NCBI GenBank assembly: GCA_028284195.1
Contig: JANQSE010000006.1
Coordinates: forward strand, 650,678 to 714,677
Reading direction: 5' to 3'
Source: Balneola sp.
GTDB taxonomy: Bacteria; Bacteroidota; Rhodothermia; Balneolales; Balneolaceae
DNA length: 64,000 nt
Under the pieces are notes generated by a model. The model was not told the DNA's origin. It worked only from the letters and a program-made list of their open reading frames with translations, and made no database searches. A program made the position numbers and the translations under genes. This document shows positions 27,831 through 37,330 of the stretch, in pieces (position 1 is the first letter of the stretch; each line of letters opens with the position of its first letter).

Positions 27831-30821
27831 ATGTTTTCAGACCACAAGACAACCAATAAGTATCTCGCCCTTTTCACATTTTTTGCTTCGCTTATTATTT
27901 ACACGCTAACTCTTGCGCCAACTGCCAGCTTTTGGGATGCAGGAGAATTTATAGCTGTAGCGCATGGGCTTCAGGTAAACCATCCTCCCGGGGCTCCTTT
28001 CTATTCCATTTTAGGGCGGATTTTTTCCATGTTTATGCCCACAGAATACGTTGCTGTAAGCGTGAACTTTATAAGTGCGCTGGCATCTGCCCTAACAATT
28101 ATGCTACTTTACCTCATTATTGTACGGCTTATTCGTGAATGGAAAGGCGAGCTTGAAGGCTTTGATTTGATGGACAAAATTGGAATGTATGGTGGTGCTT
28201 TTACAGGAGCACTTACTTTTGCCGTAACCGATACCTTTTGGTTTAACGCCGTAGAGGCAGAGGTATATGCTTTGTCTATGTTCTTTACGGCAATAGTGGT
28301 TTGGTTAGCACTAAAATGGTCAGAACGGCACGAAGAACCCTACAATGAGAAATGGCTGGTAATGATAGCATATATGTTTGGCCTGGCTATTGGGGTTCAC
28401 CTTCTCAATCTACTGGCATTATTTTTTGTAGCACTCATCATTTACTTCAAAAAAAGGGAATTTACTTTTGTTTCTTTCAGCGTGATGGGAGCTATCTCAG
28501 TACTTTCTTTCTTTATCATCTACCCGCTTACTATTCAAAGCATTCCGGATGTTTCTTCAAAAATAGGTGAGGCAACATATGGATTGATCGGACCAATCAC
28601 CTTCATCATACTTATAATAATTGCAGTGGCAGCCGGCATATACTACACGCATGTAAAAAAGCACCGTTTATCAAACATTGTTATGATTAGTTATGCAATG
28701 ATATTGATTGGGTATTCTTCGTATTCAGTGATTATGATCCGCTCTATTGCCAACCCTCCTATCGATGAAAATGATCCTGAAACGGTGGAGGCTTTTGTTA
28801 AATATTTAAAGCGTGAACAGTATGGTTCCACCCCAATTTTAAAAGGAAATACTTTTGATGACGCTACCGGCCAGGTTTCCCGGGGTAAGCAAGCCGAAGT
28901 TCTGTTTCCCAGGCGACATTCCCCCGATCCCAGGCATGGAAATTTCTATGCAAAGTATGATAGTGACTGGAGTTTCTTTTGGGGATATCAAGTCAATCAT
29001 ATGTACATACGGTATTTTAATTGGAATTTTATAGGGCGGGCAGCAGATATTCAGGATACCGGCTGGCAATCAGGGTTTTCGGCACCTAAGTACCCAAGTA
29101 ACAAAGCTAGTAACTCATTTTTCTATATTCCTTTTTTGCTGGGACTCTTTGGCATGATTTATCATTTTTCATCTGATTGGAAACGTGCGTTTGCTGTGTT
29201 GGTTTTGTTCATAGTTACCGGTTTTGCGATCATTATTTTCCTCAATCAGCCCCCATTCCAACCCAGAGAAAGAGATTACGCTTATGTAGGTTCATTCTTT
29301 GCTTTTTCGATATGGATAGGTATAGGAGTAACCGGATTGGTTGATCTGATAAAATCATACATGAAAGAGAATGCAGTAGCAGCTTATGCCGTTATTGGTA
29401 TTTGTTTGTTAGCCTCTCCCGTTTGGATGGGCTATCAAAATTGGGACGATCATGACAGAAGCGAACGGTATGTAGCACCTGATTACGCCAAAAACCTGCT
29501 AAATTCATTAGCACCAAATGCACTAGTATTCACAAATGGCGATAATGATACTTTCCCATTGTGGTACGCCCAGGAAGTCGAAGGAGTGCGTACAGATGTT
29601 CGTATTGTATGCCTGAGCCTGTTAAATACAGATTGGTATATAAAACAATTAAAAAACCAATGGTCTCATGAATCTGCCCCTCTTCCGATTAATTTAACGG
29701 ATAAAGAGATTGACGTACTTACATCAGGAATTTCGCAATGGCAGCCTCAAACCATCGAAATCCCGGTAGATAAAGAAATGTTAAAAAAAGCTTTTTCTGA
29801 AGATCAACAATACAAAGAAGCAATTGGTGTAAAAAATGCTGATCTGCCGATTCTGCAAACAGGAACCGATTTTGAGATGCCGGTGGATTCTTTGGACGAT
29901 GTTATGAGCTGGGATTTGCAAGGGCGGCTTTATGGACAGGATCCTAATACAGGCAATCAAATTTATTACCTTCAAATTCAGGACCGGATGATCCTTGAGA
30001 TATTAAAAAGCAATAACTGGCTGCGACCGGTATATTTTGCAAATACGGTTTCCAGTCAAAGCCAATTAAACCTGCAGGATTACTTCCGCACCGAAGGTAA
30101 AGCATATCGCGTAATCCCTAAAAAAATGGAAAGTGATTACACAGGATACATCGATACAGAAATTCATGCCCGCCGTTTCCGCACATTCGAACACAGAAAC
30201 TGGGGAGATACCGATGCTTACCTGGATGAAAACATCCGCCGGATGATGGGCAATTACCGGTATAATTATCTTCAATTAGCCGAAACATTTATCGACAATG
30301 AACAGCCTGACAGTGCTGCTTATTGGTTAAAGTATGGAGAAGAAGTTGTTCCTTTCCGGGATGATGAAGAAGTAAATACCATCCGCATTCTTTATGCGAA
30401 CAGATATGCGCAGCTAGGGCTTACTGAAGATGCTATCCGAATCATGGACAACTCTATTGAAGCGTTGATCGATAATTTCGATACACAATTCAATGCTTTT
30501 CTTTCATTACAAAACGAAATGGCGGCCATTGCAAATGAATATGAACAAGCAAGACGGGTTGGAGACATCCGTAAACAACGTGCACTAAATACCAGAAATA
30601 CCAACGTGTACCGGCAGGCACAGAACAAATCACGGGATGTAATGCGGGAACAGCAAGCATTAGTCATTGCCCAGTATGTGTATTTTAAAGCAGGAGAAGA
30701 TCAAAAAGCATTAGACATTGCAAATGAAGTTAATACCATGATAGCTGATACACAGGTCCCCGCCATCCCTTCTTCCAAACAAGAAAGTATGGTTCAGGGG
30801 GCAAGATTCGGCTTAAATTAA
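27831..30821 (+). CDS. DUF2723 / TMEM260-like glycosyltransferase
   Basis: A 996-residue GT-C type membrane protein. Near the N-terminus TASFWDAGEFIA (31-42) contains the Asp36/Glu39 pair typical of the DUF2723 family, followed by HPPGAPFYSILGR. About ten to twelve membrane segments extend to about residue 540. The remainder is a soluble periplasmic domain with a helical, TPR-like end. TMEM260, the animal relative, is a protein O-mannosyltransferase. Bacteroidota homologues are thought to take part in O-glycosylation of exported proteins. Activity here is inferred from family. It ends at a hairpin terminator. Confidence 0.88.
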   Translation: MFSDHKTTNKYLALFTFFASLIIYTLTLAPTASFWDAGEFIAVAHGLQVNHPPGAPFYSILGRIFSMFMPTEYVAVSVNFISALASALTIMLLYLIIVRLIREWKGELEGFDLMDKIGMYGGAFTGALTFAVTDTFWFNAVEAEVYALSMFFTAIVVWLALKWSERHEEPYNEKWLVMIAYMFGLAIGVHLLNLLALFFVALIIYFKKREFTFVSFSVMGAISVLSFFIIYPLTIQSIPDVSSKIGEATYGLIGPITFIILIIIAVAAGIYYTHVKKHRLSNIVMISYAMILIGYSSYSVIMIRSIANPPIDENDPETVEAFVKYLKREQYGSTPILKGNTFDDATGQVSRGKQAEVLFPRRHSPDPRHGNFYAKYDSDWSFFWGYQVNHMYIRYFNWNFIGRAADIQDTGWQSGFSAPKYPSNKASNSFFYIPFLLGLFGMIYHFSSDWKRAFAVLVLFIVTGFAIIIFLNQPPFQPRERDYAYVGSFFAFSIWIGIGVTGLVDLIKSYMKENAVAAYAVIGICLLASPVWMGYQNWDDHDRSERYVAPDYAKNLLNSLAPNALVFTNGDNDTFPLWYAQEVEGVRTDVRIVCLSLLNTDWYIKQLKNQWSHESAPLPINLTDKEIDVLTSGISQWQPQTIEIPVDKEMLKKAFSEDQQYKEAIGVKNADLPILQTGTDFEMPVDSLDDVMSWDLQGRLYGQDPNTGNQIYYLQIQDRMILEILKSNNWLRPVYFANTVSSQSQLNLQDYFRTEGKAYRVIPKKMESDYTGYIDTEIHARRFRTFEHRNWGDTDAYLDENIRRMMGNYRYNYLQLAETFIDNEQPDSAAYWLKYGEEVVPFRDDEEVNTIRILYANRYAQLGLTEDAIRIMDNSIEALIDNFDTQFNAFLSLQNEMAAIANEYEQARRVGDIRKQRALNTRNTNVYRQAQNKSRDVMREQQALVIAQYVYFKAGEDQKALDIANEVNTMIADTQVPAIPSSKQESMVQGARFGLN

Positions 30822-30839
30822 CCTTCATATTTATAGTTA

Positions 30840-30878
30840 ACGCTCAGAGTAGTATATTCTCTGAGCGTTAAAATTTTA
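30840..30878 (+). terminator. Intrinsic terminator after the glycosyltransferase
   Basis: ACGCTCAGAG and CTCTGAGCGT form a perfect 10-bp stem with a 9-base loop, followed by TTAAAATTTT. It sits only a few bases before the next ATG (30883), so it could also influence expression of that gene. Confidence 0.7.
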
Positions 30879-30882
30879 TACT

Positions 30883-31329
30883 ATGATCCACAAGTTTACA
30901 CCTGAAAATATTTCTACTATTGGCGAAGTTCTGGGAGCAACTCCAAAACCCCTTGGAGATGACGTATTTAGGATTGAAGTAAAAAACGAGGAAGAAAACC
31001 GCAGGCTGGCATTAGAAATCCACCTTGGTTTGAATGCAAATGGCGAACAAATGAATATGGTTTCGGTGTATGCCTATAATACATTTCTTCAATTGCACAA
31101 CTGTACTGCTTTTGTAGCAAGCGACATGCTACAACAAGTTACTTTTTTTGGGAAATCAGGTGATAAAACATCCGGCTTAATTGTAGAGCGAGCCGCTGGC
31201 TGCAGCCTTTACGCTAATGTGGATGAAAGCCTGATTACAGGAGATTTCACTCAACTTCCTGAAGATTTAATGATGTGTGGAATAGCTCTGTCTCTTACAG
31301 ATTCTATGGATGATGGTTTCAGCTTTTAA
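30883..31329 (+). CDS. Conserved-looking protein of unknown function
   Basis: A 148-residue soluble alpha/beta protein without signal peptide or membrane segment. I do not recognise a domain. It is acidic and ends in an Asp/Met-rich stretch (SLTDSMDDGFSF). The next gene, ybeY, begins at the base after its stop codon, which indicates co-transcription with ybeY. Confidence 0.7.
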   Translation: MIHKFTPENISTIGEVLGATPKPLGDDVFRIEVKNEEENRRLALEIHLGLNANGEQMNMVSVYAYNTFLQLHNCTAFVASDMLQQVTFFGKSGDKTSGLIVERAAGCSLYANVDESLITGDFTQLPEDLMMCGIALSLTDSMDDGFSF

Positions 31330-31779
31330 TTGCTGATTGTGACAGACACCTATCCTCTTCAAATATTTAACACCACCAACGCAGAGCTTCCTTGTAAAGA
31401 AATTGATTGCCGTAAAATATTTGAGTTTATCTGCCAGCACGAAAAAGCAACATTCGAGCTTGTTGAAGTGGCATTTGTCGATGAAAATGAAATTGTTCGA
31501 ATCAACAAAGAGTTTTTAAAAAGGGATTATATAACCGATATAATTTCCTTTCGCTATAACGATACCGAAGACAACTCAGCCATTGAGGGAACACTGTACT
31601 GCTGTTTACCAAGAATTATCGAACAAGCCAAAGAATTCGGAGATCCAAGCGAAAGAGAATGCCTGCGGGTATTTATTCATGGTTTATTGCATTTAATCGG
31701 CTATGATGATAAAACAGAGCCCGAAAAAAAAGAAATGACCCGATTAGAAGATCTGTATTTATCGATGTTTTATGAGTAA
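31330..31779 (+). CDS. ybeY: Endoribonuclease YbeY (rRNA maturation)
   Basis: A 149-residue UPF0054 metalloprotein involved in 16S rRNA 3'-end processing and ribosome quality control. Metal-site motif: HGLLHLIGYDD, with His117 and His121 present and Asp127 where E. coli has the third His. This Asp variant is, to my knowledge, common in Bacteroidota. The start is TTG directly after the preceding stop, or GTG at 31339; no ATG is available upstream of the conserved region. Confidence 0.92.
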   Translation: MLIVTDTYPLQIFNTTNAELPCKEIDCRKIFEFICQHEKATFELVEVAFVDENEIVRINKEFLKRDYITDIISFRYNDTEDNSAIEGTLYCCLPRIIEQAKEFGDPSERECLRVFIHGLLHLIGYDDKTEPEKKEMTRLEDLYLSMFYE

Positions 31780-31820
31780 CCATGATATAAGTATTTCGTA
31801 GCAGGTTCAAAATCTATATT

Positions 31821-32957
31821 ATGGAAGAGAAAGAAACGAATATCATTACTCAACGCACCAAAGAATACGGGCGGCAACTTTGGGGAATTATCCAGAAACA
31901 AATAGACAAACAAAGCCCCGATTCAGATATACAACTTAAACGTTCAGCCCCTCCAAAAGAAGAAAATAATCACAAAATACTACTCCGTCTTCTTTTTTTA
32001 TTTCCGGTTTTTCTCATATTCACTTTTATTGGTTCATTCTTCTGGGACTTTGATGGAGTAAAAACTACCCTTTTTGGCTTTTTAATTGAATTTGAAGGTT
32101 TGATGAGAATTTTGAGCATTAGCGGCTTAATTGGTTTTCTAACAAATTGGCTGGCTATTACAATGTTGTTTCGCCCTTCAAAAAAACGGCCAATTTTTGG
32201 GCAGGGTTTAGTCCCCAAACAAAAAAATCGCATTGCATACCGCCTTGCCGCTGCTGTTTCAGAGGATTTAATAAATCCGGACATCATTAAGCAGAAAATT
32301 CACGAATCCAATGCTATCTCCAAATATAGAGAACAAGCCACTAACTACATCCGGCAGGTAATTGATGATCCTGAGTTTCGATCTGAACTAAAACTGCTTG
32401 CCGTTGAATATGTAGATGAAATGGTTGCCCAACCCGAAGTTAGAACAAATATCGCCGGCTCTATCATTCAACAAATCGAAGAGAACATTGAAGAAAATTC
32501 CTTCGAAAAAGTGGCCCTTAAAGCTTATAGCTTTATAAAGGGACAGGAAATGCAGGATCTGGTTGAGGATGCTTTAACCAGACTCCCCGGTGGTGTTGAA
32601 AAAGGGCTGGATAAACTCGATGTCTTTCTAGACACCCTGCCCGATAAGATAGAAGCCCATAGCCCTGCTATTGAAGATGTAGTTACCTCTTTATTGTACA
32701 AACTAATCAACCAGTTGGATGTGCACGCGCTGGTTGAAGATAACCTGAGAGAATATGATGAGCAACGCCTCGAAAAACTGATCAAAAATGCCAGTAACGA
32801 TCAACTAAGGTACATCCAATATTTAGGAGCCGTACTTGGAATGCTAGGTGGTTTTATAATATGGGAACCAATTGGCAGCCTCATATTGTTGATGCTTATT
32901 ATTTCGGTTACATTAGGTTTGGATGTCATTATCCATAAAATGAACCAAAACAAATGA
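31821..32957 (+). CDS. DUF445 family membrane protein
   Basis: A 378-residue protein. A soluble charged N-terminus (1-50) is followed by membrane segments (about 53-75 and 90-115) with the family signature GFLTNWLAITMLFRP and FGQGLVPKQKNRIA. A long amphipathic helical region (about 150-330) comes next, and a C-terminal hydrophobic hairpin (LGAVLGMLGGFIIW, LILLMLIISVTLGL). DUF445 proteins (YjiN/YheB type) have no agreed function. Possibly in one unit with ybeY (41-base gap). Confidence 0.85.
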   Translation: MEEKETNIITQRTKEYGRQLWGIIQKQIDKQSPDSDIQLKRSAPPKEENNHKILLRLLFLFPVFLIFTFIGSFFWDFDGVKTTLFGFLIEFEGLMRILSISGLIGFLTNWLAITMLFRPSKKRPIFGQGLVPKQKNRIAYRLAAAVSEDLINPDIIKQKIHESNAISKYREQATNYIRQVIDDPEFRSELKLLAVEYVDEMVAQPEVRTNIAGSIIQQIEENIEENSFEKVALKAYSFIKGQEMQDLVEDALTRLPGGVEKGLDKLDVFLDTLPDKIEAHSPAIEDVVTSLLYKLINQLDVHALVEDNLREYDEQRLEKLIKNASNDQLRYIQYLGAVLGMLGGFIIWEPIGSLILLMLIISVTLGLDVIIHKMNQNK

Positions 32958-33010
32958 ACTAACTAACCAGGCATCTTTCAAACCCAAGGTGTCAATTTCA
33001 ACAGTGTTAA

Positions 33011-34459
33011 GTGGAAAAACCGCTCTCTTCTTTCGATGCTTTTGTGATAGGCTCAGGTCCTAATGGGCTGGCAGCTGCGGTAGCTTTAGCGCAACAAGGT
33101 TTGGCCGTTAAAATTTTTGAAGCCAAAGATACCGTTGGCGGAGGCACACGTACCCTGGAATTAACCGAACCGGGTTTTAAACATGATATTTGCTCAGCAG
33201 TTCATCCTACAGCAGCTGGTTCTCCTTTTTTTAATACGCTTCCTTTACATAAGTTTGGATTGGAGTGGATTCATCCTGATTATCCTGTAGCACACCCGCT
33301 GGAGCATGGCGAAGCGGTAATTATTGAAAAGTCTTTTGAAAATACACTTAACAGGCTTGGAAAAGACTCAAAAAACTATCGCAAACTATTTAAGGAGTTT
33401 GTTGATTCCTGGAAATACTTATCCAGAGATGCATTCGGTAACCTAAGAGTCCCTAATCATCCGCTGTCTATGATGAGGCTTGGCTGGTACGGCATGTTTT
33501 CATCCAATCTGCTTTCAAGCAGTTTTTTTGATCTGGAAAGCACAAGAGCATACTTTTCGGGACTTTCGGCACATAGTATAATTCCACTCGAAAATGCCTT
33601 TACAGCCTCTTTCGGGTTGATCTTGGGCACATCAGTTCATTCGGTTGGCTGGCCTATAGCAAAAGGTGGCTCGCATTCAATTACACAAGCACTTGCAGAT
33701 TTTTTTGAATCACTAGGTGGAAAAATTCAGCTTGGCACTCACATCGAATCTCTGGATGAAATACCAACTGGAAAACCCATTTTATTTGATCTTACCCCAC
33801 AGCAAGTAGTTTCCATCGCTGAACAACAAATACCTGAAAAACTGAGAAGCAGGCTTTTGAATTATAACTATGGCCCGGGCACATTTAAAATAGATTTTGC
33901 ATTATCTGAACCTGTGCCGTGGTTAAATGAAGAATGCAGAAAAGCCGGAACTCTGCATTTAGGTGGATCCATGGAAGAAATCGCTCGTTCAGAACGGGAA
34001 GTATGGCAAGGCATCCACTCCGAAAAACCATACGTGCTAATATCACAACCATCCATTTTTGATGATTCACGTGCCCCTCAAGGAAAGCATACCTTATGGA
34101 GTTACTGCCATGTACCAAATGGAAGCACAGAAACCATGGAGCAGCAAATCATCAATCAAATCGAACGGTATGCTCCCGGGTTCAGAGATACCATTATTTC
34201 TGCATCAACAATGCATGCAATGGATTTTGAAAAATACAATCCAAACTATATTGGCGGCGACATTAATGGTGGAGCTCAAAATCTGAAGCAATTATTTGGC
34301 CGCCCCCTTTTAAAATGGAATCCCTATAAGCTGCCTGTTAAAAACTTGTATATCTGTTCTTCATCAACACCGCCCGGTGGTGGCGTACATGGTATGTGTG
34401 GCTTTAACGCTGCTAAATCAGTCCTAAAAAATGAATTTGGAATAAAACTGCCCGTATAG
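33011..34459 (+). CDS. Phytoene-desaturase-like FAD oxidoreductase
   Basis: A 482-residue flavoprotein. The dinucleotide motif VIGSGPNGLAAA (12-23) lies at the N-terminus with the following EAKDTVGGGTRTLEL. The C-terminal FAD motif STPPGGGVHGMCGFNAA is typical of the NAD(P)/FAD-dependent CrtI/RetSat-like family. The start must be GTG at 33011, because the FAD motif begins 11 residues later and no ATG precedes it. The substrate is unknown, and no carotenoid genes are nearby. The iron permease gene follows after 23 bases. Confidence 0.88.
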   Translation: MEKPLSSFDAFVIGSGPNGLAAAVALAQQGLAVKIFEAKDTVGGGTRTLELTEPGFKHDICSAVHPTAAGSPFFNTLPLHKFGLEWIHPDYPVAHPLEHGEAVIIEKSFENTLNRLGKDSKNYRKLFKEFVDSWKYLSRDAFGNLRVPNHPLSMMRLGWYGMFSSNLLSSSFFDLESTRAYFSGLSAHSIIPLENAFTASFGLILGTSVHSVGWPIAKGGSHSITQALADFFESLGGKIQLGTHIESLDEIPTGKPILFDLTPQQVVSIAEQQIPEKLRSRLLNYNYGPGTFKIDFALSEPVPWLNEECRKAGTLHLGGSMEEIARSEREVWQGIHSEKPYVLISQPSIFDDSRAPQGKHTLWSYCHVPNGSTETMEQQIINQIERYAPGFRDTIISASTMHAMDFEKYNPNYIGGDINGGAQNLKQLFGRPLLKWNPYKLPVKNLYICSSSTPPGGGVHGMCGFNAAKSVLKNEFGIKLPV

Positions 34460-34482
34460 TTGCAGATCCCTTATTTTTTGAC

Positions 34483-36189
34483 ATGATCAAACCACTTTCT
34501 TTACTTACCGGCTCGTTTTCTGCTATTCAAAGAAAAGGCCGTTCTAAATCACTATCAAGAAAATGGACAATAGTTTCAGCAGGAATTGCAGTATTAGTTT
34601 CGATCCCTATCCTCACTGTGCTTTCATCATTCTTTGTTTCTTCAGGTGATATATGGAAACATCTTGCCAGTACCGTATTAGGTGATTACGTTTCCAATTC
34701 TTTTGTTCTTTTAATAGGTGTTTCTACCGGCGTAGTGTTATTAGGTGTTTCACTTGCCTGGTTAATCACCATGTGCTCTTTTCCCGGCCAAAAATACTTC
34801 GAGTGGGCGGCTGTACTGCCTTTTTCTATTCCTGCATATTTAATGGCCTACATTTATACCGATTTTCTCGGCACCACAGGTTATTTTCAAAGTATGTTAA
34901 GATCCACTTTCGATCTTCAAATTGGTGAATATCTTTTCCCTGAAATACGCTCTGTTTATGGAGCTGTTCTTATTATGATCCTGGCTTTTTATCCTTACGT
35001 GTATTTGTTGGCGCGTTCTGCTTTTTTAAATCAATCTACCTCTCTATTTGAGGCCAGCAGAATTATGGGATATACTACAACACAAAGTTTTTTTAAAGTT
35101 GCCCTCCCCCTGGCACGGCCTGGTATAGCAGCCGGTCTAGCCCTTGCTTTAATGGAAACACTCAATGATTTTGGAACTGTACAATATTTTGGTGTACAAA
35201 CATTTACAACTGGCATTTACCGTACATGGTTTGGTCTGGGTGAGCGGCCCGCTGCAGCTCAGCTTGCAGGATTTCTACTCTTATTTATTATTGCATTGAT
35301 AATTCTGGAAAGATGGCCAAGATCTAAAATCAAAGATCAAACTGGTACCACCGGTAAAACCAAGAGACTTCAAAAGTTTGAGTTAAAAGGATTAAAAGCA
35401 TGGATTGTTACTGCTTTTTGTTCAATTCCTGTAATTTTGGGTTTTCTACTCCCGGTTGGTTTATTGATTAAAATGTTTTTCAACAACCTGGATTCTGTAA
35501 ACAGCCGTTTTATACTTTATACATTAAACACACTAAGCGTAGCCTTTATAGCAGCATTAATCATCATTTCCATTGCTTTACTGATGGCCTATGCAGCTCG
35601 TTTAAATCCAACCAAGTTGATTAAATCACTTAATCAGTTTGGCGCGCTTGGATATGCAATACCAGGTTCTGTGATAGCTGTGGGAGTATTAATCCCTTTT
35701 GGCTGGCTGGATAATATCATCGATTCTTTTACCAGATCTAACTTTGAGTTTTCAACCGGACTACTTCTCAGTGGAACTCTTTTTGCGATGATCTTTGCCT
35801 ATGTTGTCCGCTTTTTATCTGTGTCTTACAATGGAATTAATTCCAGTCTTCAAAAAATTTCTCCAAGCATAGATGAAGCTTCCCAAGGTTTGGGACACTC
35901 TTTCTTTCAAATTCTCAGAAAAATACATGTTCCGATTTTATCCGGAAGCCTGCTTTCCGCTTTCCTTCTTGTCTTTGTGGATGTTATGAAAGAACTACCG
36001 GCAACAATAATTATCCGACCGTTCAATTTTGACACACTTGCCGTTCAGGTATATCGCCTTGCATCAGATGAAAGGCTTGGTGAATCAGCGGGGGCAGCCC
36101 TGGCTATTGTTCTGGCTGGAATTATCCCGGTAATCATATTGAGTAAAACCATCACAAAAACCAGAAAAGTGGAAGAAAATAAAGCATAA
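34483..36189 (+). CDS. Iron(III)-type ABC transporter permease
   Basis: A 568-residue fused double permease with two sets of about six membrane segments. Each half has the EAA-like ATPase-contact loop: EASRIMGYTTTQSFFKVALP (about 188-207) and EASQGLGHSFFQILRKIHVP (about 465-484). The arrangement matches FbpB/FutB/SfuB, which take up ferric iron. The likely binding protein is the convergent gene at 36241-37257. The ATPase subunit is not in this window. Ends at a bidirectional terminator. Confidence 0.92.
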   Translation: MIKPLSLLTGSFSAIQRKGRSKSLSRKWTIVSAGIAVLVSIPILTVLSSFFVSSGDIWKHLASTVLGDYVSNSFVLLIGVSTGVVLLGVSLAWLITMCSFPGQKYFEWAAVLPFSIPAYLMAYIYTDFLGTTGYFQSMLRSTFDLQIGEYLFPEIRSVYGAVLIMILAFYPYVYLLARSAFLNQSTSLFEASRIMGYTTTQSFFKVALPLARPGIAAGLALALMETLNDFGTVQYFGVQTFTTGIYRTWFGLGERPAAAQLAGFLLLFIIALIILERWPRSKIKDQTGTTGKTKRLQKFELKGLKAWIVTAFCSIPVILGFLLPVGLLIKMFFNNLDSVNSRFILYTLNTLSVAFIAALIIISIALLMAYAARLNPTKLIKSLNQFGALGYAIPGSVIAVGVLIPFGWLDNIIDSFTRSNFEFSTGLLLSGTLFAMIFAYVVRFLSVSYNGINSSLQKISPSIDEASQGLGHSFFQILRKIHVPILSGSLLSAFLLVFVDVMKELPATIIIRPFNFDTLAVQVYRLASDERLGESAGAALAIVLAGIIPVIILSKTITKTRKVEENKA

Positions 36190-36219
36190 AAAAAGAGCAC
36201 ACGGTTGTGCACTCTTTTT
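36190..36219. terminator. Bidirectional terminator (iron permease / binding protein)
   Basis: AAAAAGAG and CTCTTTTT form the outer stem, with GCAC/GTGC inside and a small bulge. A/T tracts flank both sides, so it works for both convergent genes. Confidence 0.8.
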
Positions 36220-36240
36220 AATTAATATGCAATGTATTAT

Positions 36241-37257
36241 TTACTTCCAGCCTGCCCTGTCCATTATTCGAATAGCTTCAGGATTATTTCTTCCTAAAGC
36301 AGATACGTTTAATTCGTCACTCTTAAATCGGCCAAACTCTACTAAAACCGGATTCCATTCTGCTTCTTCATTTACAGGATACTCATTGTTATCTACCGTT
36401 AAGTAGTTTTGAGATTTTTCGTTTGTGAGGTATTCCATAAACTTAACAGCATTCGCTCTGTTTGGGGCATTCTTCAATACACCTGCCACGCTGATATTTA
36501 CATGAGCCCCTCGCCCAAGCTCGCCCTGGTTAGGAAATACGTATTGTACACTCTTTGCGATTTTTTGGTTCTCTTCATCTCCCTTCAACATCATAGCGAG
36601 GTAATAGTGGTTTACGATAGCCGCATCACAAATACCAGCTGCCACAGCTTTAATTTGATCTCTGTCCCCACCCTGCGGCTCGCGAGCCATATTGCTAACA
36701 ATTCCTTTCGCCCATTCTTCGGCCGCGGCGGCTCCGTTGGTTTCAATGATGGATGCCATTAAAGACTGATTGTAAATGTTATTCGAGGATCTAATGCATA
36801 CTCTTCCTTCCCATTCCGGTTCTGCCAGTGCTTCATAAGTAAGCAATTCCGGATCAGATACTTTCTCAGGGTTCACTACTATTCCGCGCACTCTTTTGGA
36901 AATACCATACCATAATCCGTCAGGATGACGAAGTGCGGAAGGAATTCTTTCATTTAAAACGTCTGAATCAATTGATCCAAGTATTCCTGCTTCTTCCGCT
37001 CTCCAAATTCTTCCCGCATCTACGGTTACCAATATATCGGCCGGTGAGTTTAGCCCCTCACTTTTGATCCGCTCAATCAATTCATCAGAACCACCTTCGA
37101 TCAGGTTTACTTTAATACCTGTCTGCTTGGTAAAATCCAAATATAAAGCCTGATCGGTTTCATAATGCCTGGCTGAATAAATATTTACTTCTTTTTGGTT
37201 GCTGCACGCTAGGAAAAAAACAAAAACTAAAAGTGTAGTTAGTAATAAAAATCTCAT
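36241..37257 (-). CDS. Iron(III) ABC substrate-binding lipoprotein
   Basis: A 338-residue FbpA/FutA-like protein. The lipobox is at LAC18, so it is tethered to a membrane. The mature N-terminus NIYSARHYETDQALYLDF is the family opening. The motif NHYYLAMML contains the tandem tyrosines that coordinate ferric iron. ADILVTVDAGRIWRAEEAG is also typical. It delivers iron to the permease encoded convergently. A good Bacteroidota-type promoter precedes it. Confidence 0.93.
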   Translation of the reverse strand: MRFLLLTTLLVFVFFLACSNQKEVNIYSARHYETDQALYLDFTKQTGIKVNLIEGGSDELIERIKSEGLNSPADILVTVDAGRIWRAEEAGILGSIDSDVLNERIPSALRHPDGLWYGISKRVRGIVVNPEKVSDPELLTYEALAEPEWEGRVCIRSSNNIYNQSLMASIIETNGAAAAEEWAKGIVSNMAREPQGGDRDQIKAVAAGICDAAIVNHYYLAMMLKGDEENQKIAKSVQYVFPNQGELGRGAHVNISVAGVLKNAPNRANAVKFMEYLTNEKSQNYLTVDNNEYPVNEEAEWNPVLVEFGRFKSDELNVSALGRNNPEAIRIMDRAGWK

Positions 37258-37292
37258 TGATTTGATTGTTTAATGTTGATTATAGTTCGAGC

Positions 37293-37323
37293 CAAAAGTA
37301 ACACTATATAGATAGAATCTAAA
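37293..37323 (-). promoter_or_regulatory. Bacteroidota-type promoter of iron-binding gene
   Basis: On the minus strand TTTA (37320-37323) is followed after 19 bases by TACTTTTG (37293-37300), an exact TAnnTTTG. The upstream element differs from TTTG by one base. The -7 element ends 35 bases before the ATG. I see no clear Fur box. Confidence 0.65.
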
Positions 37324-37330
37324 TAGAAGA

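Noticed and set aside
27686..27877. A 63-codon minus-strand frame across the start of the DUF2723 gene.
   Set aside because: It overlaps a real gene start on the other strand and has no family features.
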